From assembly GCA_022616415.1 (NCBI GenBank), contig JAKEEU010000280.1, positions 1-64,000 of the forward strand: a stretch of 64,000 bases of DNA, given 5' to 3'. Both the position numbers and the translations under genes were made by a program. Positions within the stretch are counted from its first letter, which is position 1, and each line of letters starts with the position of its first letter. The stretch is from Candidatus Zhuqueibacterota bacterium. GTDB taxonomy: Bacteria; Zhuqueibacterota; Zhuqueibacteria; Zhuqueibacterales; Zhuqueibacteraceae. Below are positions 7,258-15,923 of the stretch, piece by piece. The notes below the pieces were generated by a model that searched no databases, was not told where the DNA came from, and worked only from the letters and a program-made list of their open reading frames with translations.

Positions 7258-8442
7258 ATGAAAGTCCGGGTAACCTCTGCTATTTCTGGCACGGTCAAGC
7301 CGCTTAGGGAATTGTCTTTGCATTTTTTCGCAACAAATCAATTCCGCAAAGTTTCAGCTTTCGCTTTTGTGCTTTGTTTCTTGCAAATCTTCTCAGGTAT
7401 TTCCTGTAACTCAAAAAGCGAGAGCTCAAATCAAGGCATTGCCAGTTTAACGCCAATAAAACCTGTAGTCGTCACTGAGGAAGTAGAACAGGACTCAGAC
7501 GATCCGGCTATTTGGCTGCATCCCACTGATTTAAATAAATCACTCATTCTCGGAACCGACAAAGCAGGCATTCTATTTGTTTTCGATTTAAACGGCAAAA
7601 TCGTCAACCGATATCACGAAGCGGGCATGCGAAGACTCAACAACATCGATATCGAATACGGCATGATTGTCGGTGGGAAAGAGACTGATATCGTCGTGGC
7701 CACGGACCGCGATGCTGGAAAGTTGTACGTGTTTGGCTTGCCGGACCTCAAGCGACTCGATAACGGCGGATTTGAACCCTTTTCCGGAGAGCAGGAACGA
7801 AGACCGATGGGAATTGGACTTTATAAACGGCCGTCTGACAGCAAGATTTTTGCAATCGTTAGCCGCAAGTCCGGCCCCTCAGGCTCCTATTTGTGGCAAT
7901 ACGGATTGGATGACAATGGCCAGGGAAAGATACGGTTTACTGAAGTGCGGCGGTTTGGCAAGTTCAGCGGTGTAAACGAGCAAGGTGAAGGAGAGATTGA
8001 AGCAGTAGCCGTAGACGATGAATTAGGATTTGTTTATTATGCAGATGAATTATTTGGCATTCGAAAATACCAGGCGGACCCGGATGCGAATGATGCAGAT
8101 CTGGAGTTAGCGGTTTTTGGAACAGATGGTTTTGCGGATGATAGAGAGGGGATTTCCATTTACAAACAGCCTTCGGGTCGCGGCTATATTATCGTTTCGG
8201 ATCAAGGGGCAAACCGATTTCATGTTTTCAGAAGGCAGGGAACCGCAAATGATCCACACCACCACGAATTGGTGAAGATTGTCCATACCTCGGCGATTGC
8301 CAGCGACGGCTCAGAGGTGAGTAACCTAAATTTTGGTGCCAAGTACCCGGATGGCATATTTATCGCTATGGCAGATGACAAAACATTTCAGTATTATTCA
8401 TGGCGCGATTTTGTGAGCAAGGATTTTGCGACATCTCATTGA
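7258..8442 (+). CDS. beta-propeller phytase (3-phytase), predicted lipoprotein
   Basis: Predicted calcium-dependent phytate phosphohydrolase, releasing phosphate from inositol hexakisphosphate outside the cytoplasm; 394 residues. Family marks are DDPAIWLHP (81-89), the NNIDIEYG loop (128-135), DIVVATDRDAGKLYVF and the metal-site stretch EGEIEAVAVDDELGFVYYADE. The N-terminus is long for the family: the hydrophobic signal begins near residue 30 and ends in a lipobox-like SGISC with Cys50. A later start would suit better, but no Met is available there. The gene is monocistronic, preceded by a terminator and an A/T-rich stretch. The usual partner TonB receptor has decayed upstream. Confidence 0.9.
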   Translation: MKVRVTSAISGTVKPLRELSLHFFATNQFRKVSAFAFVLCFLQIFSGISCNSKSESSNQGIASLTPIKPVVVTEEVEQDSDDPAIWLHPTDLNKSLILGTDKAGILFVFDLNGKIVNRYHEAGMRRLNNIDIEYGMIVGGKETDIVVATDRDAGKLYVFGLPDLKRLDNGGFEPFSGEQERRPMGIGLYKRPSDSKIFAIVSRKSGPSGSYLWQYGLDDNGQGKIRFTEVRRFGKFSGVNEQGEGEIEAVAVDDELGFVYYADELFGIRKYQADPDANDADLELAVFGTDGFADDREGISIYKQPSGRGYIIVSDQGANRFHVFRRQGTANDPHHHELVKIVHTSAIASDGSEVSNLNFGAKYPDGIFIAMADDKTFQYYSWRDFVSKDFATSH

Positions 8443-8482
8443 CTGGTAATTAGGAATCAAATCAGTTGGAGGTTTTGTCTTG

Positions 8483-8578
8483 ATGAGAACTGAACAAGGG
8501 ATAGCCATGCATTTTTTGACCATCACAGTTGGGTTGGCGCTCACGACCATCTTTACAGGAACAGTGACATCTTGTTAG
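8483..8578 (+). pseudogene. 31-codon stub of an exported protein
   Basis: A strong TTGGAGG ribosome site precedes ATG and 31 codons whose product is one hydrophobic helix (MHFLTITVGLALTTIFTGTV) ending in Ser-Cys and a stop. It reads like the signal peptide of a lipoprotein gene cut off at the lipobox Cys. It could instead be a true small membrane peptide. Confidence 0.35.
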
Positions 8579-8710
8579 AAATCTTGGGGCATTTCCGATT
8601 CCACCCCTCCATTCACTTGCTTAATGCTGCAAAGTCGTTTCTTCTCTATTGCGCCACTCAAGCAAGCACCATTGAAACATGCGTCGCAACCGTTCGTACA
8701 CAAATCCACT

Positions 8711-11700
8711 ATGGCCGATACACTCAAGCAGCGGCGGAGGCTGGCAGCCATCATGTTCACGGACATGGTGGGCTACAGCGCGCTCGCGCAGAAAAACGAG
8801 GCACTGGCGCTCGAGCTTCTTGAAGAGCATCGCGGGCTGGTGCGCAGCATTCTTCCCCGGCATCACGGCCGGGAGATTGAGACCGCCGGCGACGCGTTCT
8901 TTGTGGAGTTTGACAGCGCGCTGGAAGCTGTACAATGCGGTGTGGAAATTCAGCGCTCGTTGCATGAGAGAAACCAGTCCGATTCTCCGGACCGGCACAT
9001 CATCCTCCGCATCGGCCTGCATCTTGGCGACGTGGTGCATAGCGGCACGCATGTGCAGGGTGATGGTGTGAACATCGCGGCGCGCCTCGAGCCGCTGGCC
9101 CAGCCTGGCGGCATCTGCATCTCTGAGGATGTAGCACGGCAAATCCGGAACAAGATTGACCTGCCACTCATCCGCGTCGGCAAGAAACAACTCAAGAACA
9201 TCAAGCTGCCCGTCTCCATCTATCGCGTGTCGTTGCCATGGGAAGAATCCCGGGGTACGCCACCTTCGGCTTTGGCGGGGCGAATAACGGATGACGAAGT
9301 ACGCAGAGACCCTCCTGCTCAGCCCTCGAGTCGTGATCGGGAAGTTGCGATGCCTCTGCTCGAGACGAAGCTGTACGTTCCCCGTGCGCGACCTGATATT
9401 GTTCCGCGCCGGCGCTTGATCGAACAGCTCGATGAAGGCACAAACCGCAGGCTGACACTGATCTCCGCTCCGGCCGGCTTTGGCAAGACGACGCTCCTGG
9501 CCGAGTGGATTCGACAGAGTGACCGTTGCGTGTGCTGGGTGTCGCTGGACGAGAGTGACAACAACCTCTCACGCTTCTGGGCCTACTTCATTGGCGCGCT
9601 GCAGACGTTTCGGCCAGATCTGGGTGAGAATACCAGAATCGTGATGAATGCTCAGATGCGGCAGCCGCACCGGCTCCGTCAAGAGGCCCTCCTCACTCCA
9701 CTCGTGAACGAGATTGCCGCGTTGAAGGAGAACATCGGGCTCGTCCTGGATGACTATCATATCATTACCAACGCGGAGATCCACGAAGGCATCGCGTTCC
9801 TGCTCGAGCATCTGCCGCCGCAGATGCACCTGATCATGACCAGCCGGGCGGATCCCCCGCTGCCGCTCCCGCGCTTCCGCGCCCGCAATCAACTGAACGA
9901 GCTGCGAGCCGATGACCTCCGCTTCACCTCCGAGGAAGCTGCCATATTCTTGAACCAGGCCATGGGATTGCCATTGGCGGCAGATGACATTGCGGCGTTG
10001 GGAGCCAGAACGGAGGGGTGGATCGTCGGGCTGCAGTTTGCCGCGCTCTCCATGCAAGGGCGTGACACGGAAGACCGGCGCAATTTTATCACGGCGTTCG
10101 CCGGCTCGCATCGCTATGTTGTGGATTATCTCGCCGAGGAAGTGTTCAACACGCAGCCGGAAAACGTCCGCCGCTTTCTGCTGCACTCTTCAATTCTGGA
10201 GCGCCTCTGTGGTCCGCTGTGCGATGCGGTCACCGGACAAACCGGCGGTACGGGAACGCTGGCAAGCCTCGAGCGGAACAATCTGTTTACTGTTGCTCTC
10301 GATGAGCATCGGCAGTGGTACCGTTATCATCATCTCTTTGCCGAGGTTTTGCGCCAGCGTTTGATGCACGAGCATGCTGCCATTATTCCGGAACTTCACC
10401 GCCGTGCGAGTGGCTGGTTTGAACAAAACGGATTCGTGACCGAGGCCATGGGTCATGCCCTTGCCGGCCAGGATTTCGAGGCCGCGGCACGTCTCATCGA
10501 GGTCTCCTCGGCAACGATGGTCGACCAGGGGGAGACGAGCACTCTACTCACCTGGCTGGACGCACTTCCTGCGGAGATGGTGCGATCGCGCCCGCGTCTT
10601 TCCCTTGCAAAAGCCTGGGCCACCGTCTCGCAGGACCGCATGCAGGAAGCAGAGGAATGTGCTGCTGATGCCGAACGCTGGGCGCTGCATGAAGAGCTGT
10701 CCAATGCTGAAATGCGCAGTACTCTTGGCGAAGTTGCGGCGATTCGCGCGACCATGGCGGTGATGCTGGACGACGCGCCTGCCATTGTCGAGGCGGCCCG
10801 CAAGGCGCTGGAATACCTGCCGCCGGAGCAGAAGTATCTGCGCGGCCTTATCAGCACGAATCTCAGCGTCGCGTATATGTTGCTCGGCGATTTGCCCGCG
10901 ACGCGCCAGGCGGTTGATGAAGCGCTGCGCGTGGGACATGCCATCGGAAATCAGACGCTGCTGTACTATGCGTATATTTGTGTGGGGGGAATTGAAAGAG
11001 CACAGGGACACTTGCGCCGCGCGGTAGAGGCTCTGCACAAAGCTCTGGAGGCTGCAGAGATACGCGCTGGAAGCTATCTCTGGAGCCGGCTGCCGCCGTC
11101 GAATAAAACGCCATCGGCGGATCGCGCCAAATCGAAGGCGACAACACTTGGCTATGTGCCAATTGCCACCCTCGCCCATCGCCATCTCGCGGACTTGTTG
11201 TACGAATGGAACGACCTGGAGCCGGCGCAGCGACATGCCAATCTCGCCATCGAGCTGGGACAAAGCTGGTGGGTACGGGATGAGATGATCAAAAGCTATG
11301 TGCTGCTGGCTCGCGTTGAGCAGGCGTTGGGCAACGACGCTGCGGCGCGCAACGCTTTGAAACAAGCTGAAGAGTTAACGGACGAGCATTACGCCTTCTA
11401 TTTAGTGGCTCAGGTTGGTCTTCCCTGCATCCGGCAATGGCTGTCCGATGGTTTTCTGCAACCGGCGATTCGTTGGGGAGAGAAGGAGTTGCAGACACTC
11501 AACTTCGGACCTGCCCTGCCAATGCCTTTGGACTGGCCAGGGAGCGATTTATCCTTCGCCCAAAGTTACCTATTGGCAACGCTGGCGCGTCTGCTCCTGG
11601 CGCAGGAAAAACCTGAGCTCGCACTGAGAGTGCTCGACTCATTGCTGCCAGCAGTTGAGAGAAGGCAACTGACCGCGATGGTTATTGACGCCTTGGTGCT

Positions 11701-12259
11701 GCAAGCGCTAGCCCTGCAAGCTCGCGAGGATATGCCCCGCGCTCTGGATCGTTTAAATCAGGCGCTTTCGCTTGCCCAACCGGAAGGCTATGTCCGCACG
11801 TTTGTCAATGAAGGCGAGGCGATGCAAGCGCTGTTGCGCCGCGTGACCGGAAAGAACCGCCGGTACGCCGCTGCCTTGCTGGGTTTATTTGAAGCGGGCA
11901 ACAATCGGAGTGTGTTGGCAAAAGCTCGCACCGGCGTGGTTGAAACACCGAGCGGCATTTTAGGAGGTGGGATAGAACAAGTTGGCCATTCCATCCCGGT
12001 AAATCGTCGTTTCTCCGTATTGGAAAAGCACAAAGTGTCCAAGTTATTTTATCCCACCTCCTTAATCGAACCCCTGAGCCGGCGCGAGTTGGAGCTTGTC
12101 CCACTCCTTGCCGAAGGCCTCTCCAACCAAGAGATCGCCCGCAAACTGCACATCTCTCTCGGCACCGTCAAAATACACCTCAAGCACATCTACGGCAAGC
12201 TGGACGTCAGCAGCCGCACACAGGCAGTGGCGCGGGCCCGCGAGCTGAACCTATTTTAA
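8711..12259 (+). CDS. nucleotidyl cyclase / MalT-like ATPase / LuxR fusion regulator
   Basis: Giant one-component regulator, 1182 residues. Residues 1-165 are a class III adenylate/guanylate cyclase domain. Both metal Asp (D18 in FTDMVGYS, D61 in TAGDAFFVEF) and the VNIAAR signature are present, so it may be active. From about 213 it is MalT/LuxR-like: PLLETKLYVPR, Walker A SAPAGFGKTT near 253, Walker B LVLDDYH, helical TPR-like repeats, and a C-terminal LuxR helix-turn-helix (LSRRELELVPLLAEGLSNQE to the end, 1122-1182). The start at 8711 fits the domain edge; the frame extends 29 codons upstream without family sequence. Residues about 1084-1118 derive from an inserted inverted-repeat element. 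Targets are unknown; no clear target operon lies next to it. Confidence 0.9.
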   Translation: MADTLKQRRRLAAIMFTDMVGYSALAQKNEALALELLEEHRGLVRSILPRHHGREIETAGDAFFVEFDSALEAVQCGVEIQRSLHERNQSDSPDRHIILRIGLHLGDVVHSGTHVQGDGVNIAARLEPLAQPGGICISEDVARQIRNKIDLPLIRVGKKQLKNIKLPVSIYRVSLPWEESRGTPPSALAGRITDDEVRRDPPAQPSSRDREVAMPLLETKLYVPRARPDIVPRRRLIEQLDEGTNRRLTLISAPAGFGKTTLLAEWIRQSDRCVCWVSLDESDNNLSRFWAYFIGALQTFRPDLGENTRIVMNAQMRQPHRLRQEALLTPLVNEIAALKENIGLVLDDYHIITNAEIHEGIAFLLEHLPPQMHLIMTSRADPPLPLPRFRARNQLNELRADDLRFTSEEAAIFLNQAMGLPLAADDIAALGARTEGWIVGLQFAALSMQGRDTEDRRNFITAFAGSHRYVVDYLAEEVFNTQPENVRRFLLHSSILERLCGPLCDAVTGQTGGTGTLASLERNNLFTVALDEHRQWYRYHHLFAEVLRQRLMHEHAAIIPELHRRASGWFEQNGFVTEAMGHALAGQDFEAAARLIEVSSATMVDQGETSTLLTWLDALPAEMVRSRPRLSLAKAWATVSQDRMQEAEECAADAERWALHEELSNAEMRSTLGEVAAIRATMAVMLDDAPAIVEAARKALEYLPPEQKYLRGLISTNLSVAYMLLGDLPATRQAVDEALRVGHAIGNQTLLYYAYICVGGIERAQGHLRRAVEALHKALEAAEIRAGSYLWSRLPPSNKTPSADRAKSKATTLGYVPIATLAHRHLADLLYEWNDLEPAQRHANLAIELGQSWWVRDEMIKSYVLLARVEQALGNDAAARNALKQAEELTDEHYAFYLVAQVGLPCIRQWLSDGFLQPAIRWGEKELQTLNFGPALPMPLDWPGSDLSFAQSYLLATLARLLLAQEKPELALRVLDSLLPAVERRQLTAMVIDALVLQALALQAREDMPRALDRLNQALSLAQPEGYVRTFVNEGEAMQALLRRVTGKNRRYAAALLGLFEAGNNRSVLAKARTGVVETPSGILGGGIEQVGHSIPVNRRFSVLEKHKVSKLFYPTSLIEPLSRRELELVPLLAEGLSNQEIARKLHISLGTVKIHLKHIYGKLDVSSRTQAVARARELNLF
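11960..12064. repeat. 105-bp inverted-repeat element inserted in frame in the LuxR regulator gene
   Basis: The ends TTAGGAGGTGGGATA (11960-11974) and TATCCCACCTCCTTA (12050-12064) are inverted with 14 of 15 matches. The length of 105 is exactly 35 codons and has no stop. It falls in the linker between the TPR region and the LuxR helix-turn-helix. The interior (GGGATAGAACAAGTTGGCCA through TCTCCGTATTGG) closely resembles an intergenic sequence at 32197-32231. Confidence 0.75.
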
Positions 12260-12312
12260 ACCTCTAGGTTTTTCTATCTCTCTCATAGCCAAATTTAAGC
12301 GGCTCGGACTTT

Positions 12313-12615
12313 TTGGCAAAGACGTCCGACCAACACTTGGGCCGCGCCAGCTACGCAAAAGCCATGAGCGTCAGGAAACTGCTGACGCCCGGCAAGGTGG
12401 AATCCATTCCATTCGATAAAACCCGCATGGTGAGCCGTCAGCTCAGCGAGGGCAGTCGCCTGCTTGTTACATTGAACGTCAACAAAAACCCTTTCGCCCA
12501 AATCAATTATGGCACCGGCAAAGACGTTAGCGATGAAGACATCAATGATGCGAAAATCCCATTGCAGATCAAATGGCAGAATGATAGCTTTGTGAAAATA
12601 CCTCTTTGGAAATAG
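12313..12615 (+). pseudogene. C-terminal fragment of a CocE/NonD-type hydrolase
   Basis: The frame of 100 codons matches only the last part of X-Pro dipeptidyl-peptidase/cocaine-esterase family hydrolases: HLGRASYAKAMSVRKLLTPG, KTRMVSRQLSEGSRLLVTLN and NPFAQINYGTGKDVSDEDIN. The catalytic alpha/beta domain, several hundred residues, is absent and no start with a ribosome site is present. Only the jelly-roll tail survives, so it is a truncation relic. Confidence 0.8.
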
Positions 12616-12807
12616 ATCGTAAGAAGGCAAACGTGCCAACCTCCGCTTAACCCCCGGCAAAGCCGCTTGTGGCCGAACCGGTTAACTTCATCCGAAAGGG
12701 CTCTCAGCCTCGCGCAGCAGGAATCGCGAGCGGCGATTTCTCCGGCGTCGATTGGCTGAATTGGGTTGACTGAGAAAAACCGTTGGTGCAATTATCAGAA
12801 GGTATTT

Positions 12808-14961
12808 CTATGCGTTCACTACCTGATCGACTAGTCCGTCTAACGATGCCAAAATCTCCTTCCACCCCTCCACAATCTTTTCCTTGACAAAGCCGTGCCT
12901 CTCTGCACGTTCTGTCATCTTGAACCAATGATCGCTGGTTATGGCTACGCTGTCGCGGTAGCCCGTACCACTCTTACTTTCTAAATTGTTCCAGAATTCT
13001 TTATCGGCCTTAAGATCATCCTCAAACGTGGTCTTGCCTACGATTTCCATCATCTTAAGTATCTCATCTGATTTCGAGTGGAGCATTTGCTTCACTTGCT
13101 CCAACATATCGTGAGCAGGTGAAAGGTCCTCATCATCAAGCAGATTCTGGATAATCACTTCGAACTCATTCGTCTTTTTGAGAATGTACTTTGCCGCGAT
13201 GGTTCGCGCGCCAAAGCCGATCTCGTGGTAATAGTCGAGATTGTACCATTCACCCTTACGGCGAACGGATGCCCAAACCGAGCGCCAGTGAGTGAGCCGG
13301 ATCACCTTAATCAGTTCTTGCTGTGCCTGCTCGGCAATCTCTTCGATGTCACGGTTCTTCGAGAGCCAAGTGTTTAGGCGGCGCATGACCTCCTGGAAAA
13401 CGACCGCCGTCTGTTCCTTCTTGTGATTGATGATGAGATCATCCACCGTTTTGGAAAGCACCTGCACACGCTGATCCCAACTACGGCGAATGTCACGCAC
13501 TCGCGAAACGATAAAGTCACGCAGCGGCAGGGAATCTTTATTCTGGGCATTGAAAAACTCCACGGAAACGGCACGGAACCCCAGCCGCGTGAGGTGCATT
13601 TCCACATCCGATCGCTTTAGTTCATAACCTTCTTGTTCATCATCTACGAGATTGCCACTATTGTCCTTGACTGCAGCAGCTTCTTCGGGCCTCGGTAGCA
13701 CGAGGATGGTGGTCTTGTTGACAATGTTCCTTGCTCCCGCCTCCTTGACACGTTGAAGAAGTTGCTGAAGCGTGCTTTCGGGTGCATCATTGAATCGCGA
13801 GCAAAGGACGATTAGTGTCCGCGAATCGTCGAATAGTCGGTCCAAATCAGCGCGGGTCGCAGCTCCATCTATACCCTTCGTGTCGATAATTCGAATGTTG
13901 AGTTCTTCAGCATCGAAGATCGCCATCGGAATAATTACTTCAATGCGTTTTGGCAGGGAGAATTGCGGATTGCGGCCGTTGTTGATTTCCGTAAATGTTT
14001 GTTGGAGCCATGCCAAACCAGAGAGATTGCTTCCTTCGGGATACCAGATGTCGCGTTGATCCCGGCGCGGCAAGTTCATATGCAATAGAATTTGAATAAC
14101 AAGCTCTTTTGCATCTGTGTATTTCAATGCAAGCTCCCGGGCAGGGTCACGGCGGATCGGTCGTCCAGTAGCAGGATCCTTTATCTTCGTTTCAGCTAGA
14201 CCGGACATGTTTCGGATCGCACGGTTGATTTCCTTGGTAACGCTTGGACCACCCTCGATATCACCGTCATTCGATGCAGGAGATGCCTTCGTCGCCCGCA
14301 GTAGGTATTCGGCGAAGTCGGCAACATCATACTTGATCTCTTCGTCAGAACGAGGTTCAACAATCAGGCCGAATTGTGGCCCAGTCTTTATTTGAACCTC
14401 GCAAATCGTCGTTCCACCTGCACCTGCTTCAAGTACTACCTGTTTGTTCAACGGCCCTTCATCGCTTATCCGTAGGTTCGTTAGCATACATATTGCAGTA
14501 GTTTTTCCGACACCAATGCTGCCAACGAAAGCCACGTTGTGGTCGGTCAATCGAAGGTTGGCAGCGAGTGATCTTAACTCACTCTCATAAATCTCAATAT
14601 GCCGAACGAACACACTTTTAAGTTCAGAATCTGCTTTTAAGTTACGAAGTTTGCCCAGCAGACCGTTTGCGAGCCAGAGCACCTCACGATTAGGATGGTC
14701 AAATGGGGCGGGCTCCAATTCGTCCCATTTTTGATTTAAGTAATCCCGAAGTGCCTTTGCATCATCCGTACCGATGGCTTCGAGCAGTTGCTCCCTCTCA
14801 TCTTCAGTCAAGGTGACGTCACCGGATTCGATCCGCGAGATGCGGGCTGGGCTGACAATTATTTTTCTGGCCAACTCAGCCTGTGTGAGACCAGCCGCAT
14901 CGCGTAGTGTTGCCAAGTATTTCCCAACCGATATTACGTCCTGTCCAGAATGGCTAACCAT
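12808..14961 (-). CDS. XRE helix-turn-helix fused to a dynamin-like P-loop GTPase
   Basis: A 717-residue fusion I cannot assign to a named system. Residues 10-65 are a Cro/C1-type helix-turn-helix (GLTQAELARKIIVSPARISR). The P-loop follows at 147-155 (GSIGVGKTT), a GGTT switch at 182-185, and a DxxG switch in IIDTKGIDG (358-366). The layout suggests a large dynamin-superfamily-like GTPase; the usual N/TKxD base-recognition motif is not evident, so nucleotide choice is uncertain. The C-terminal 300 residues are helical, without obvious membrane segments. The gene stands alone behind a promoter carrying two direct operator-like repeats, which suggests autoregulation by its own helix-turn-helix. 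It is flanked by a hydrolase tail and an antitoxin stub. Confidence 0.8.
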   Translation of the reverse strand: MVSHSGQDVISVGKYLATLRDAAGLTQAELARKIIVSPARISRIESGDVTLTEDEREQLLEAIGTDDAKALRDYLNQKWDELEPAPFDHPNREVLWLANGLLGKLRNLKADSELKSVFVRHIEIYESELRSLAANLRLTDHNVAFVGSIGVGKTTAICMLTNLRISDEGPLNKQVVLEAGAGGTTICEVQIKTGPQFGLIVEPRSDEEIKYDVADFAEYLLRATKASPASNDGDIEGGPSVTKEINRAIRNMSGLAETKIKDPATGRPIRRDPARELALKYTDAKELVIQILLHMNLPRRDQRDIWYPEGSNLSGLAWLQQTFTEINNGRNPQFSLPKRIEVIIPMAIFDAEELNIRIIDTKGIDGAATRADLDRLFDDSRTLIVLCSRFNDAPESTLQQLLQRVKEAGARNIVNKTTILVLPRPEEAAAVKDNSGNLVDDEQEGYELKRSDVEMHLTRLGFRAVSVEFFNAQNKDSLPLRDFIVSRVRDIRRSWDQRVQVLSKTVDDLIINHKKEQTAVVFQEVMRRLNTWLSKNRDIEEIAEQAQQELIKVIRLTHWRSVWASVRRKGEWYNLDYYHEIGFGARTIAAKYILKKTNEFEVIIQNLLDDEDLSPAHDMLEQVKQMLHSKSDEILKMMEIVGKTTFEDDLKADKEFWNNLESKSGTGYRDSVAITSDHWFKMTERAERHGFVKEKIVEGWKEILASLDGLVDQVVNA

Positions 14962-15003
14962 ATTATCCTCATAAGCTTATTTATGAAACAACAACTTTAC
15001 TAA

Positions 15004-15045
15004 TGAATGTAATCAAAATATAAGTGAATGTAATCAAAAAAGCAA
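15004..15045 (-). promoter_or_regulatory. promoter with two direct operator repeats for the HTH-GTPase gene
   Basis: TGAATGTAATCAAAA occurs at 15004-15018 and 15025-15039, 21 bases apart, i.e. two helical turns. On the minus strand -35 TTGCTT (15040-15045) and -10 TATATT (15017-15022) are separated by exactly 17 bases. The repeats fill the spacer and the region just after the -10, so a bound protein would block transcription. No other gene reads from here. Confidence 0.65.
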
Positions 15046-15108
15046 GTTAAGTTTTTTGAATAATTTCATCATAAAAGTAGAAGTTCTGGGAAATAGTCTT
15101 GGTTTTAG

Positions 15109-15342
15109 AGCATATCGTCTGACGACAGGTTTTTCAATCAATTAGGTCAACAAAGCCGAGACATCAAATGTCATGACTGCGGCGGGAGTGGAATTTGCTG
15201 CAAGCAGATGCTTTATCGATTTGTCGATTTTGACCCCGCCGAACGACTATTCAGTAGAATGAGCCAAAATAAACTGGCATTTTCGTGCCTTGAGCAAGAC
15301 TCCGGTGCGCTGCCCTCGATTTTCCAAACCTCATTAGCTTAA
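15109..15342 (+). other. open frame with a CxxCxGxG zinc-knuckle-like motif, no start codon
   Basis: A 77-codon open stretch contains KCHDCGGSGICCKQ, half of a DnaJ-type cysteine motif. It lacks a usable start before the motif and any ribosome site. It is probably a fragment or chance frame. Apart from it and the HigA-like stub, the 14962-15640 gap holds nothing I recognise. Confidence 0.25.
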
Positions 15343-15402
15343 TTCCAACAGCAAATATCTTGCCGCCAACCCGCTACACCCGACGTAGACAGCAACAAGC
15401 GT

Positions 15403-15486
15403 TCACGTGCGCAATACCTCCACCGCAGCCAAATATTCGCCAGGCGGAAGCGGCAAATCAGAATGAACTTCGTGTCTAATCATCAT
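15403..15486 (-). pseudogene. N-terminal stub of a HigA-like antitoxin
   Basis: Twenty-seven codons, MMIRHEVHSDLPLPPGEYLA followed by AVEVLRT and a stop, resemble the PPGEYLAEVLE opening of HigA/XRE antitoxins. The helix-turn-helix that should follow is gone and no HigB-type toxin is adjacent. Confidence 0.45.
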
Positions 15487-15640
15487 TGGAAAGTGATTCA
15501 AAAGCATTACGGCGAGCTGCGATGCTCTGCGTCCCTCAAGGAAAAGAAAAAGGGGTGTCTATTTCTACTACGCTGACAGCTTCTCCAACCCCAATATCAC
15601 GCACAAGTATTTCCGACGACGAACACTGTGAAGTGACATA

Positions 15641-15910
15641 TCAAAGTCGGGGTTTAGCGCGGCGAGGATATCGATCACGGCGCAGCGCTCGAATAATCTT
15701 CACGGAATTAGTCGGACGGCCGGTATCAAATTGCAACGCTTGAAGCCTTTTCAATGCCTCTGCGGCACTCATTGGAGGTTTTGCTTCTTTTGCAGAAGGC
15801 AAATCAAATTCAATAACGCCCTTTCCATCTTCTTTACGAAAGAGAAAAATAGGGCGATGGTCCGGAATGCCTTCGCGCTGAACTAATTCGGGAAGTGTTA
15901 AAGTTTGCAT
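15641..15910 (-). CDS. hypothetical protein downstream of an antitoxin-like gene
   Basis: An 89-residue protein starting MQTLTLPELVQREGIPDHRP. The middle has PIFLFRKEDGKGVIEFDLPS and the end is basic (RALRRDRYPRRAKPRL). The frame is open 40 codons further upstream, but that part overlaps the preceding gene in another frame. The start lies 13 bases after the antitoxin-like stop, so the two are co-transcribed. I do not recognise a toxin family; it could be a second antitoxin-type protein or an unknown toxin. Confidence 0.6.
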   Translation of the reverse strand: MQTLTLPELVQREGIPDHRPIFLFRKEDGKGVIEFDLPSAKEAKPPMSAAEALKRLQALQFDTGRPTNSVKIIRALRRDRYPRRAKPRL

Positions 15911-15923
15911 GGCACAAATCCTC

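Noticed and set aside
12257..12275. AACCTCTAGGTT as a terminator after the LuxR regulator
   Set aside because: A five-base stem with a two-base loop is too weak to call.
15486..15743. 85-codon plus-strand frame at the end of the antitoxin-like cluster
   Set aside because: It runs antisense over the 89-residue gene and has no recognisable sequence.
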